In this document: positions 1 through 4,697 of the stretch, piece by piece
Layout: each line of letters opens with the position of its first letter
Numbering within the stretch: the stretch's first letter is position 1
Assembly: GCA_964412815.1 (NCBI GenBank)
Contig: CAYPQF010000036.1
Location: 1 to 5,550, forward strand
Source: JAOAFZ01 sp964412815
GTDB lineage: Bacteria > Patescibacteriota > Microgenomatia > UBA1406 > GWC2-37-13
Length of the DNA stretch: 5,550 nucleotides
Reading direction: 5' to 3'
The notes under the pieces: model-generated
The model's database searches: none
The model's input: the letters and a program-made list of their open reading frames with translations, nothing else
What the model was told of the DNA's origin: nothing
Position numbers and translations under genes: made by a program

Positions 1-177
1 GGCTATAATCATCGTTCCAGGCGCAAGATATTTGAGACAGCAACTTAAACCCTCGTTTGAGATAGCGCTTTGCCAGCTAAACTGCCAGCAAGGGCTTGCC
101 CGACGACAGCAGACCAGTAATCACCAATGTACGGTTGTCGTCAAGCTAGTAAAAAATCCATCAGCCCAGAGTATCAT
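1..177 (-). pseudogene. Partial, damaged N-terminal copy of the Zot-like ATPase gene
   Basis: This is the second reading of the first 59 or so codons of the ATPase gene that is intact at 4640-5359; the ATG would be at 177. Compared with the intact copy it lacks one base near 148, changes the Walker A Thr after the Lys to Pro (base 94), changes the preceding Arg to Leu, and turns the Glu codon four residues after that Thr into an amber stop (base 79). It cannot encode a working ATPase as written. Because it sits at the very end of the sequence, assembly or read error is more likely than a biological pseudogene. Confidence 0.7.
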
Positions 178-272
178 AATACGGACTTGACACCATAAGC
201 TATAAATGCCGCAACCAACACGGCAGCAAGTCCCCAGGGGACGTATATAGTGATATTGACCATAGGCTCCAT
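174..272 (-). CDS. Small membrane protein, pVI/pIX-like minor coat candidate (left copy)
   Basis: This is the left-end reading of the 32-residue membrane protein found intact at 5356-5454. The frame stays open here, with Glu instead of Gly at residue 2 (base 268); the change at base 225 is silent. It follows the pIII-like gene by 13 nt and its TGA overlaps the ATPase ATG. It is the same gene as the right-end copy, counted twice only because the circle was read past its join; see 5356-5454 for the fuller description. Confidence 0.6.
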   Translation of the reverse strand: MEPMVNITIYVPWGLAAVLVAAFIAYGVKSVL

Positions 273-285
273 ATATATACTCCAA

Positions 286-1506
286 CTAGCTAACAAACAT
301 ATTACGGATAAGCATTGCTACCGCAACAATATAAGCAACAGCGGTTAGGTCTACAACTACATTATAGATTGTAAGCGTACCTAACGATATATCCGTTAGA
401 CAGATATGAGCTATCCAGGGTATGCGGATATTCCAAGCGTCATGACTTGATGGCGGCTCCAAATTGCCGATATGGCCCACCCAATCCCACAACCCTACAT
501 TACCGAGGTCATAGCAAGCAGTTGCGCCAGTAGTAATGCCCGTCCAACCAAACCCCTGCATAGCGGCATCGTCAGACACGACAGAGCAATAAGATGATGG
601 TAACGGCTCTGGGGTTGGGGTAATCGTGGGGTCATCCCCTAATATCGGGGACGTAGACACATACATACGATGATTACCGTCAATGTACCAGCGCAACCAA
701 GGGGTAAAGTTATTGTAATGATAACTGTACCAATGCTGGCCGACTGGCACGTAATCTGTGCCGACGTAAGAGGCGGGGTAAGGTATAGTATAGTAACCCC
801 ACCATTCAGCGACGACGCTATGACTGATAGCCACAGCGCCAAAGTAGTCATAAGACTTGGTGAGCTGCACGTCGCCGCCACTATAGTGCTGCGCTTGCGC
901 AAGCCACGTATCATATCCCAATACATCGAGGCGATAATATATATTAGCAGATTGGGAGAGTAGATACCTATAAGCAGGCGCACCATGCCTCACATGGTAT
1001 ACAGGCGGCGACAGATGATGCGGTATATCGTAAGCCAGCAAGTTACCGTAATCTACGCAATATACCCCCTCATCCTGATAATCACCACAGGAGAGTATAT
1101 CATCCGTAGGGGTAGATACAGGAGTGGGTGACACCGTAGGAGTGGACGGACTGGTAGGGGTAGGAGTAGTAGTAAGAGCAGATACAGCGGTAAGGGTCTG
1201 ATAATCTGGCGACAGCGTGCGAGTTGCAGCTGGAGTGGATGTAGGGGGAGGCGTATAGACGCACTGGTCACACATCAGCGACCAGAGAGATGACGGAGTA
1301 ACAGTACCATAACCGACAGGCGTACCAGTAGGACACGTATAATCCCCAAGCACTACATCAGTTATCTGCGGCAACACAGGAGGGGGAGCGGTAATCGTCG
1401 GGGTGGGAGTATCCGTAGGGGATTGAGCGTAAGCGGAGGTAGCTACCAACGACAAGGGGAGCAACAAGGCAATTACGATTACAGGGATATGCCAACGCAT
1501 CATCAT
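286..1506 (-). CDS. pIII-like adsorption / minor coat protein, Thr/Pro-rich, C-terminally anchored
   Basis: This 406-residue exported protein has the architecture of the filamentous-phage pIII attachment protein, which sits at the virion tip, binds the host and is released from the membrane at the end of assembly. There is a signal peptide (about residues 1-27, cleavage after AYA), Thr/Pro linkers at about 29-46, 85-135 and 293-304, a small Cys-containing section (Cys58, 79, 82), a Tyr/Trp-rich domain (about 137-290), a C-terminal section with Cys307, 331 and 369, and a membrane segment at about 376-400 with a short tail. Three ATGs lie in a row at 1506, 1503 and 1500; AGGCGG just upstream suits the second or third. 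The gene overlaps the end of the preceding small gene (TCATGATGATG). I see no similarity to a known receptor-binding domain. The function is assigned from architecture and position between small coat genes and the assembly ATPase. Confidence 0.75.
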   Translation of the reverse strand: MMMRWHIPVIVIALLLPLSLVATSAYAQSPTDTPTPTITAPPPVLPQITDVVLGDYTCPTGTPVGYGTVTPSSLWSLMCDQCVYTPPPTSTPAATRTLSPDYQTLTAVSALTTTPTPTSPSTPTVSPTPVSTPTDDILSCGDYQDEGVYCVDYGNLLAYDIPHHLSPPVYHVRHGAPAYRYLLSQSANIYYRLDVLGYDTWLAQAQHYSGGDVQLTKSYDYFGAVAISHSVVAEWWGYYTIPYPASYVGTDYVPVGQHWYSYHYNNFTPWLRWYIDGNHRMYVSTSPILGDDPTITPTPEPLPSSYCSVVSDDAAMQGFGWTGITTGATACYDLGNVGLWDWVGHIGNLEPPSSHDAWNIRIPWIAHICLTDISLGTLTIYNVVVDLTAVAYIVAVAMLIRNMFVS

Positions 1507-1616
1507 GACCGCCTAATGACAACGTACAATATAGTGATAACAACGATAGCAGTTATTAGATTTTGGATAGCAGTCAGGATGCCGAGTTGCGCCATCAGAT
1601 AGAGCATAGCGGACAT
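1503..1616 (-). CDS. 37-residue membrane protein, pVII/pIX-like minor coat candidate
   Basis: The product is 37 residues, close to the 33 and 32 residues of M13 pVII and pIX, which cap the virion end that emerges first. A single hydrophobic segment (about residues 18-34) is followed by a basic tail ending RRS. The ATG at 1616 is preceded by GAGG at a six-base spacing, three bases after the stop of the upstream gene. Its TGA is embedded in the ATG cluster of the pIII-like gene, indicating translational coupling. Primary sequence gives no homology I can name. The call rests on size, topology, ribosome binding site and location in the virion module. Confidence 0.7.
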   Translation of the reverse strand: MSAMLYLMAQLGILTAIQNLITAIVVITILYVVIRRS

Positions 1617-1619
1617 AAT

Positions 1620-1802
1620 CTACCTCTTCGCCGCCCACTGGCGGTATAAAACAACAAAAAAATAAGACGACAGATACACAATAACGGTATCGCTATCCAG
1701 GTAGCCCAAAAAAGAAAACAGCGGAGCGGTAACCGCCCAAAGTAACGCTAGCACGTAGTTACCCGACAGGGCAATCGCCACCGTACCCGCCACGTATATC
1801 AT
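1620..1802 (-). CDS. 60-residue membrane protein with two hydrophobic segments, virion module
   Basis: This small protein is almost entirely hydrophobic, with two likely membrane segments (about residues 2-34, possibly broken by the GN near 14-15, and 39-54) and a basic C-terminus ending AAKR. Its ATG at 1802 shares one base with the stop of the upstream gene (TAATG), a classic arrangement for coupled translation, with GGTGG a few bases upstream. It lies among inovirus-type small coat genes. It could be a minor coat protein or an assembly factor in the inner membrane. I do not recognise the family. Confidence 0.7.
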   Translation of the reverse strand: MIYVAGTVAIALSGNYVLALLWAVTAPLFSFLGYLDSDTVIVYLSSYFFVVLYRQWAAKR

Positions 1803-1969
1803 TAGTCACCACCGCCGCGCAGGGACGCCAAAAAGTACCTAATAATAGGTATGAGCAATATATCGACTACAACAACAACTTGCACAGCAGTCCACAAGGA
1901 TATACCATGCCACTGCATAGACTTGAGACCAGATACGACAAGGTCAATAAGAGAGATAACAGCACCCAT
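1802..1969 (-). CDS. 55-residue coat-like membrane protein
   Basis: The product has an N-terminal amphipathic-looking stretch, a strong hydrophobic segment (about residues 27-49, rich in Val, Leu and Ile) and a short tail LRGGGD. GGAG lies seven bases before the ATG at 1969, giving a convincing start. An overlapping ORF in another frame from 1974 is shorter and lacks a well-placed ribosome binding site. It is the first gene after the hairpin that follows the major coat candidate, and its stop overlaps the next ATG. Its size and topology resemble filamentous coat proteins, so it could be a second coat protein or a minor capping protein. Confidence 0.7.
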   Translation of the reverse strand: MGAVISLIDLVVSGLKSMQWHGISLWTAVQVVVVVDILLIPIIRYFLASLRGGGD

Positions 1970-1998
1970 AGCATAGCTCCAGAGATACCAGGAGAGGA

Positions 1999-2024
1999 GG
2001 GGGGATACCGCGCCGTATCCCCCC
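1999..2024. terminator. GC-rich hairpin after the major coat gene, likely attenuating terminator
   Basis: A perfect 10-bp stem (GGGGGGATAC with GTATCCCCCC) encloses a six-base loop, 8 bases after the stop of the coat gene. No T-run follows on the minus strand, so it is not a textbook intrinsic terminator. In M13 a terminator after gene VIII makes the coat transcript far more abundant than the downstream genes. A partial terminator or 3' mRNA-stabilising hairpin would fit here. Confidence 0.55.
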
Positions 2025-2031
2025 CAACAAG

Positions 2032-2184
2032 CTAACCCCTACCGCGGATGCGGCGGAACAGGCCGATGACCAGACCAGACACGAGACTAAACGTCAAAAT
2101 CAGCCCAAGCGTAACCTGCGTAGTACCAACAGTGCCAAGATTGACGGAGAACAGGTCAGACATCCAAGCAATCAAATCGCCCAT
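2032..2184 (-). CDS. Major coat protein candidate (pVIII-like)
   Basis: The 50-residue product has the layout of a mature filamentous-phage major coat protein: an N-terminal half with acidic residues (Asp3, Asp10), a hydrophobic helix at about 25-43, and a basic C-terminus (RRIRGRG) that would face the DNA inside the virion. Mature M13 pVIII is also 50 residues. AAGGA lies eight bases before the ATG at 2184. There is no separate cleavable signal peptide, as in Pf1-independent-insertion types. It directly follows the ssDNA-binding candidate and is followed by a strong hairpin, as expected for the most highly expressed gene. The 55-residue protein next door is the main rival for this role. Confidence 0.72.
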   Translation of the reverse strand: MGDLIAWMSDLFSVNLGTVGTTQVTLGLILTFSLVSGLVIGLFRRIRGRG

Positions 2185-2243
2185 GTTTCACATCCTTTAT
2201 ATAAATAGGTTTACGTTATCGCATAAGGCGCGTTACGCAATAA
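2185..2243 (-). promoter_or_regulatory. Short AT-rich gap before the coat gene
   Basis: The 59-base gap between the ssDNA-binding candidate and the coat gene ends in an AT-rich run (CTATTTATATAAAGG on the minus strand) that contains -10-like hexamers just before the ribosome binding site. I find no good -35 at the right distance. Coat mRNA may come mainly from the strong promoter near 2508-2536, with this gap serving as a processing or weak promoter site. Confidence 0.25.
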
Positions 2244-2474
2244 TCACTTTTTCGGGTTACCGCCAGATAGAGAGACGGCGTTTATAACATCGGCACTACC
2301 CTCAATTACATATTCTCGAGGACTGTAGTCTTGTTGCAAGCCAAAATCTCCGTATACAGCAACAGTGCGTTGTTCAGGCAGAGACGTAAAATATGTTACG
2401 TGATACTCTCTACCCGTGCGACTAGATACCTTTTTAATAGTACCGCCGCAGATTCCGTATAATATAATCTTCAT
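2244..2474 (-). CDS. Putative single-stranded DNA-binding protein (gpV analogue)
   Basis: This 76-residue basic protein starts MKIILYG and looks beta-rich, with GGTIKKVSSRTGREYHV near the N-terminus resembling the alternating basic/aromatic strands of small OB-fold proteins. Filamentous phages encode an 80-110-residue ssDNA-binding protein (gpV) between rep and coat genes; it coats the virion strand before assembly. The position is exactly this, but no family motif is diagnostic, so the function is inferred from context. The start at 2474 has AAAGGA eight bases upstream. An upstream in-frame ATG at 2519 lies ahead of the predicted transcription start and is rejected. The gene has its own near-consensus promoter, fitting a protein needed in large amounts. 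Confidence 0.6.
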   Translation of the reverse strand: MKIILYGICGGTIKKVSSRTGREYHVTYFTSLPEQRTVAVYGDFGLQQDYSPREYVIEGSADVINAVSLSGGNPKK

Positions 2475-2507
2475 GTTCCTTTTCCTTTCTACAATTCGTA
2501 TATTGTT

Positions 2508-2536
2508 AGTATAGCACATACGCTATACGTTGTCAA
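2508..2536 (-). promoter_or_regulatory. Near-consensus sigma70 promoter with palindromic operator candidate
   Basis: On the minus strand TTGACA (2536-2531) and TATACT (2513-2508) are separated by exactly 17 bases, a nearly perfect housekeeping promoter with a start near 2501 and a leader of about 27 bases. A 7-6-7 inverted repeat, GTATAGC/GCTATAC (2509-2528), covers most of the -10 and the spacer and could be a repressor operator. The -35 overlaps the last codons of the zinc-ribbon gene. The 14 bases around the -35 recur in the origin cruciform. Confidence 0.8.
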
Positions 2537-2715
2537 GGGTTTGGAGAGACCAATTTATCATGAGTTTTTGACCCCACAAAACCATCATTACGGATATCGC
2601 CGCTATCTGCGGACATGCAATCATCGCAGATAGCCCACAGCAAGCCGCCCTCACTCCATGCTCCACTTGTGAGTTGACCGCACCTCGGACAATTGTGCAT
2701 ATTCTTGTCTTCCAT
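2533..2715 (-). CDS. Small zinc-ribbon protein, function unknown
   Basis: The 60-residue product contains CPRC (Cys9, Cys12) and CDDC (Cys30, Cys33), a spacing that suits one zinc ribbon of the rubredoxin-knuckle type; the C-terminal third is polar and probably disordered. The ATG at 2715 is preceded by GAAAGGG at about seven bases. It lies between rep and the ssDNA-binding candidate, where M13 has no zinc protein. A role in DNA binding, transcriptional control of the strong promoter just downstream, or replication is plausible but unproven. The whole protein consists of little more than the zinc site. Confidence 0.75.
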   Translation of the reverse strand: MEDKNMHNCPRCGQLTSGAWSEGGLLWAICDDCMSADSGDIRNDGFVGSKTHDKLVSPNP

Positions 2716-2740
2716 GATTTAGCCCTTTCGTTTTTTCTTT

Positions 2741-2786
2741 ATAATATCACAAATCCATCAAGCCGAACCTTACAAACACCTTACAA
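2741..2786 (-). promoter_or_regulatory. Extended -10 promoter with tandem 11-bp-spaced repeats
   Basis: Between rep and the zinc-ribbon gene the minus strand has TGATATTAT, an extended -10 (hexamer at 2746-2741), with no good -35. Where a -35 would be, the octamer TTGTAAGG occurs twice (2775-2768 and 2786-2779), 11 bases apart, about one helical turn. This arrangement suits an activator or autoregulator binding side by side upstream of a promoter that lacks a -35. Confidence 0.4.
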
Positions 2787-3716
2787 TTATACCAACTGCA
2801 AGACTGGCTTATAGCGTGACCTATCCCTCAGCTTACGCGCACTATTAGTAAGATTGGCGAGCCAATAACGCGCCTCTTCCCTACCCCTGACATCCTCGAT
2901 TACGGATAGTACTACCGAGACTTGACGATATATCCAATGCTCCATCTTGGCGAGAGAGACACGCCGAGCAGAGGATATTATTAGATTAGCTTTGACAGCG
3001 TAGCTAACAAATGTATCCCACCAATCGAGGCACAAAAAATCCACAAATTGCCTGATATGAGACTTGACACGCTCTTGCCAACTGGAAAAAGGCAACGCAA
3101 ACACATCGAGACAGACCGCGTGCGCCCGCTCGTCTCTCATCTGGTATTCTAAACGCGTATCACCGCGCTTATTATACACTCTAATCATCCTGGCAGACGA
3201 GCGAGAGCCAGCGTATACGGTCATCGTGCCTACCTCTCCATTATCACGGAGGCGCAGAGGTGCTTCCTCCTTGCGGATACTCTCGTTGTTAAGGGCAGGG
3301 TTGCGCTTGATGAGAGATACCAGCTTGTCAGACAGTAGGGCGGCATAAAAATCGGCAGGCGAAAACGGGACAGCGTCAAAAGCGAAATCAATGCGTTTGA
3401 TAGCAAAGCGGATATTATTAGATTGTAGATAGGACACAAAATCCCGATAGACCGTAGGGGGGAGGCACTCACAAGCCGACCCCGTAAGCTCGATGTGGCA
3501 GTGCTGTTGCTGTTGGGACTGCTCCCCCGCGTAACCAGCATAATCATAATACACCTTTGCGCCAAGTAGAGCAGATGCAATCTGCTTGTAGCGCCTGGCG
3601 CCGTGACCAACCTCAACAAGGGAGCCAAGAAAAGAAGCAAAAAAGCGGGTCCAAAGCCCTTCGATGCCTTCGAAGGGGAGGAATACGGTAACTGCGAACC
3701 AGTGTACGGAAAACAT
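2787..3716 (-). CDS. Replication initiation protein, Rep_trans family (inovirus pII role)
   Basis: This 309-residue protein shows the marks of the Rep_trans rolling-circle initiators found in many inoviruses and Gram-positive plasmids. They nick the origin of the double-stranded form and stay covalently linked through a Tyr. Visible motifs are an N-terminal region with Trp6, HIELTG (about 74-79), RIDFAFD (108-114), then TVYAGSRSSARMIRVYNK (167-184) followed by RLEYQMR (188-194), the hallmark YxGSRxSxRxxRxYxK plus Glu strand. The C-terminal half (about 210-309) is helical and basic, likely for DNA binding. I cannot assign the catalytic Tyr with confidence; those in the 168-191 block are candidates. 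The start at 3716 has GAGAGG about seven bases upstream. It sits immediately downstream of the structured origin region, the expected place. Length is typical. Confidence 0.9.
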   Translation of the reverse strand: MFSVHWFAVTVFLPFEGIEGLWTRFFASFLGSLVEVGHGARRYKQIASALLGAKVYYDYAGYAGEQSQQQQHCHIELTGSACECLPPTVYRDFVSYLQSNNIRFAIKRIDFAFDAVPFSPADFYAALLSDKLVSLIKRNPALNNESIRKEEAPLRLRDNGEVGTMTVYAGSRSSARMIRVYNKRGDTRLEYQMRDERAHAVCLDVFALPFSSWQERVKSHIRQFVDFLCLDWWDTFVSYAVKANLIISSARRVSLAKMEHWIYRQVSVVLSVIEDVRGREEARYWLANLTNSARKLRDRSRYKPVLQLV

Positions 3717-3738
3717 ATATCACCTCTCTTACAATCTC

Positions 3739-3764
3739 CGCCCCTATGTCATTAGTTAGGGGCG
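3739..3764. repeat. 8-bp stem upstream of the rep ribosome binding site
   Basis: CGCCCCTA (3739-3746) pairs perfectly with TAGGGGCG (3757-3764) around a 10-base loop, ending about 17 bases before the rep ribosome binding site. It may be an operator for autoregulation, an mRNA structure controlling rep translation, or part of the origin. Confidence 0.55.
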
Positions 3765-3765
3765 T

Positions 3766-3780
3766 CCCGCAAGTTGCGGG
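3766..3780. repeat. Short palindromic hairpin CCCGCAA/TTGCGGG
   Basis: Seven bases pair perfectly around one central base (a 5-bp stem with a 5-base loop when folded). It abuts the 3739-3764 stem with a single base between them, so the two could stack. Confidence 0.5.
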
Positions 3781-3803
3781 CATACTCTAGGGCAGGGAGG
3801 GGA

Positions 3804-3826
3804 GCGGCGCGCCGAAGGCGCGCCGC
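3804..3826. repeat. Perfect 10-bp GC hairpin with GAA loop
   Basis: GCGGCGCGCC (3804-3813) pairs with GGCGCGCCGC (3817-3826) around GAA on the plus strand (TTC on the minus strand). All ten pairs are G-C, so it would be extremely stable in single-stranded DNA. A stable, protein-accessible hairpin of this sort is a good candidate for the packaging signal or a primosome/RNA polymerase stop site. Confidence 0.75.
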
Positions 3827-3832
3827 ACACCC

Positions 3833-4005
3833 CTTATCCCGCCCGCTAGCGAGACTACGCCCTTGCGCCTCATTGTCAAGGGTTGCGCCCTAAGGGTTGC
3901 TTCGCAAGTCGTCGCGCCCTGCGCTGGGCGCACTGCGCTGACGACCGCAACCCTTGACAACGAGCCTCCGCTTCGGGCGTAAATACGTCTCGCGGGCGGG
4001 ATAAG
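3833..4005. repeat. Large nested cruciform, candidate strand origin
   Basis: Pairing steps inward: 3833-3845 with 3993-4005 (13 bp), 3850-3855 with 3987-3992 (6 bp), 3856-3862 with 3975-3981 (7 bp), 3873-3887 with 3946-3960 (15 bp perfect), 3908-3913 with 3940-3945 (6 bp) and 3914-3919 with 3926-3931 (6 bp, six-base loop). A side hairpin TTGC/GCAA lies at 3897-3907. In single-stranded form the whole 173 bases would fold into one long branched arm. The 15-bp step contains a TTGACA in each arm, in opposite orientations. Confidence 0.8.
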
Positions 4006-4020
4006 GCATTGAGCGAGCGG

Positions 4021-4692
4021 TCAAGGGGTGTGAAATACGACATCCACAGGCGTACCCCAGGGGAGGCGTTGAGCTGTGTCAAGAAAGTCCAAGTAACGCG
4101 CACCGCTAGGATGGTCACACAGCGGACAAAGGTCTACAACTGTATAATCGCCTGCAATCTCGACAGGAGACAGGACGCGGATAACCGAGCCATAAGGCAG
4201 GTAATCTACAAGGCTGTAAGGTATCGCCACACCGCGCCCCAGCCAAGCAGACCAGGGGACGCCCGACGCTGTAATATCGGCGCAGGTATCACCATCCCAG
4301 TTATCAGGATGGCAGTTGACGCCGCCGAGAGCAGGATAATAGTAACTATACGCATAAGTATATATCATCGGTGTCATCGTTGGCGTAACGGTGGGGGTCA
4401 TCGTTGGCGCCACCGTTGGCGCAACGGTGGGGGTCATCGTTGGCGAGACGAGAGGCGGAACAATAACCGTTGCAGATACACCATACGGCGGGACTATATA
4501 AGACATAGTTGGCGCAGGCGTAACAGCGCCAACAGCGTCGCGGGCCCAGCTACGGGGCAAGAACATGCCCCAAAATCCACGAGTAAGGTATATAGACACT
4601 GCTAATAATAGATACGTCTGCGATGCACTAGCAAGATAATTAGCGCCGCCACCGCGACGACTGGCGAGATATGGCCGATGCGGCGGACGCAA
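4021..4692 (-). CDS. Secreted/membrane-anchored 3D/RlpA-like double-psi beta-barrel protein
   Basis: Using a TTG start at 4692 the product is 223 residues: a basic N-terminus, a moderately hydrophobic segment (about 17-37), a Thr/Pro linker (about 84-108) and a C-terminal domain (about 112-223). That domain has ITASG (140-144), GVAIP (154-158), YGSVIRV (167-173), YTVVD (183-187), GARYLDFL (197-204) and WGTPVDVVF (212-220), the order seen in 3D and RlpA-type double-psi beta-barrels, several of which bind or cut peptidoglycan. Three Asp (163, 187, 202) could match those that name the 3D domain. Cys127/137 and Cys189/192 may form disulfides. The start is uncertain: TTG 4692 overlaps the ATPase end by 53 bases with a weak ribosome site; GTG 4599 (192 residues) and ATG 4566 (181) are alternatives. 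It follows the assembly ATPase, so a role in passing the filament through the cell wall is plausible. Confidence 0.7.
   Translation of the reverse strand: MRPPHRPYLASRRGGGANYLASASQTYLLLAVSIYLTRGFWGMFLPRSWARDAVGAVTPAPTMSYIVPPYGVSATVIVPPLVSPTMTPTVAPTVAPTMTPTVTPTMTPMIYTYAYSYYYPALGGVNCHPDNWDGDTCADITASGVPWSAWLGRGVAIPYSLVDYLPYGSVIRVLSPVEIAGDYTVVDLCPLCDHPSGARYLDFLDTAQRLPWGTPVDVVFHTP
4373..4445 (-). repeat. In-frame tandem repeats encoding the Thr/Pro linker
   Basis: GTCATCGTTGGCG (plus strand) occurs at 4373, 4397 and 4433, intervals of 24 and 36 bases, all multiples of the six-base PT dipeptide unit. Inside lies a perfect 9-bp inverted repeat, 4410-4418 with 4422-4430. The array probably varies in length by slippage without losing frame. 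Confidence 0.7.
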
Positions 4693-4697
4693 TGCGC
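4602..4697 (-). other. Open -1 frame with an ideal membrane segment at the ATPase 3' end
   Basis: In the frame -1 to the ATPase, stops lie at 4698-4700 and 4602-4604. The 31 codons between encode a strikingly hydrophobic stretch, PVVAVAALIILLV, followed by HRRRIYY. No ATG, GTG or TTG stands ahead of the hydrophobic stretch in this frame (GTG 4652 gives only 16 residues). I list it because assembly ATPases of this family normally have a membrane segment after the ATPase core, and this one has none in frame. It may be reached by frameshifting, or the frame may be broken by a sequence error. Confidence 0.35.

Larger units (their letters stand above)
1..368. repeat. Terminal direct repeat, left copy (circular overlap)
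   Basis: This stretch matches 5182-5550 in the same orientation. I count 11 substitutions (near 48, 70, 79, 94, 111, 113, 164, 225, 268, 321, 365) and one missing base near 148, about 97% identity. The simplest reading is a circular molecule of about 5181 nt whose ends were read twice. The mismatches are densest in the first 150 bases, where they break the assembly ATPase gene, so this copy is the poorer one (sequencing error at a contig end, or a variant molecule). A true tandem duplication is less likely but not excluded. Confidence 0.9.
3717..4020. other. Intergenic replication origin / packaging region with stacked hairpins
   Basis: This is the only long non-coding gap (304 bases), between the last assembly gene and rep. 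It contains four successive structures: stem 3739-3764, stem 3766-3780, stem 3804-3826 and a nested cruciform 3833-4005. M13 places its packaging hairpin and both strand origins in just such a region. I infer that the double-strand origin, complementary-strand origin and packaging signal lie here, and that the rep promoter does too, though I see no convincing -35/-10 for it. The exact Rep nick site cannot be read from the sequence alone. Confidence 0.75.

Noticed and set aside
928..956. dif-like AT palindrome TAATATATATTA
   Set aside because: The core resembles the centre of some dif sites, but the flanking Xer arms do not match and it is coding sequence (Asn-Ile-Tyr-Tyr) in the pIII-like gene.
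639..986. Overlapping ORFs on both strands inside the pIII-like gene (also 670-963 plus, 1053-1271 minus)
   Set aside because: They lie wholly within a well-supported gene with signal peptide and membrane anchor, and have no ribosome sites or coherent domains.
2475..2519. Upstream ATG at 2519 for the ssDNA-binding candidate
   Set aside because: It lies upstream of the predicted transcription start, within the promoter, while the ATG at 2474 has a good ribosome site.
3230..3640. 136-codon minus-strand ORF inside rep, and 3064-3348 on the plus strand
   Set aside because: They are shadows of the Rep_trans gene, whose motifs are unmistakable in the other frame.
3876..4118. 80-codon minus-strand ORF through the origin hairpins
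   Set aside because: Its codons come from the inverted repeats, it has no ribosome site, and it overlaps the 3' end of the beta-barrel gene.
4009..4605. Plus-strand ORF of 198 codons with His/Arg/Trp/Gly repeats
   Set aside because: It is the antisense of the Thr/Pro repeat and beta-barrel gene; the repeats are the reverse reading of the PT codons and there is no ribosome site or family resemblance.
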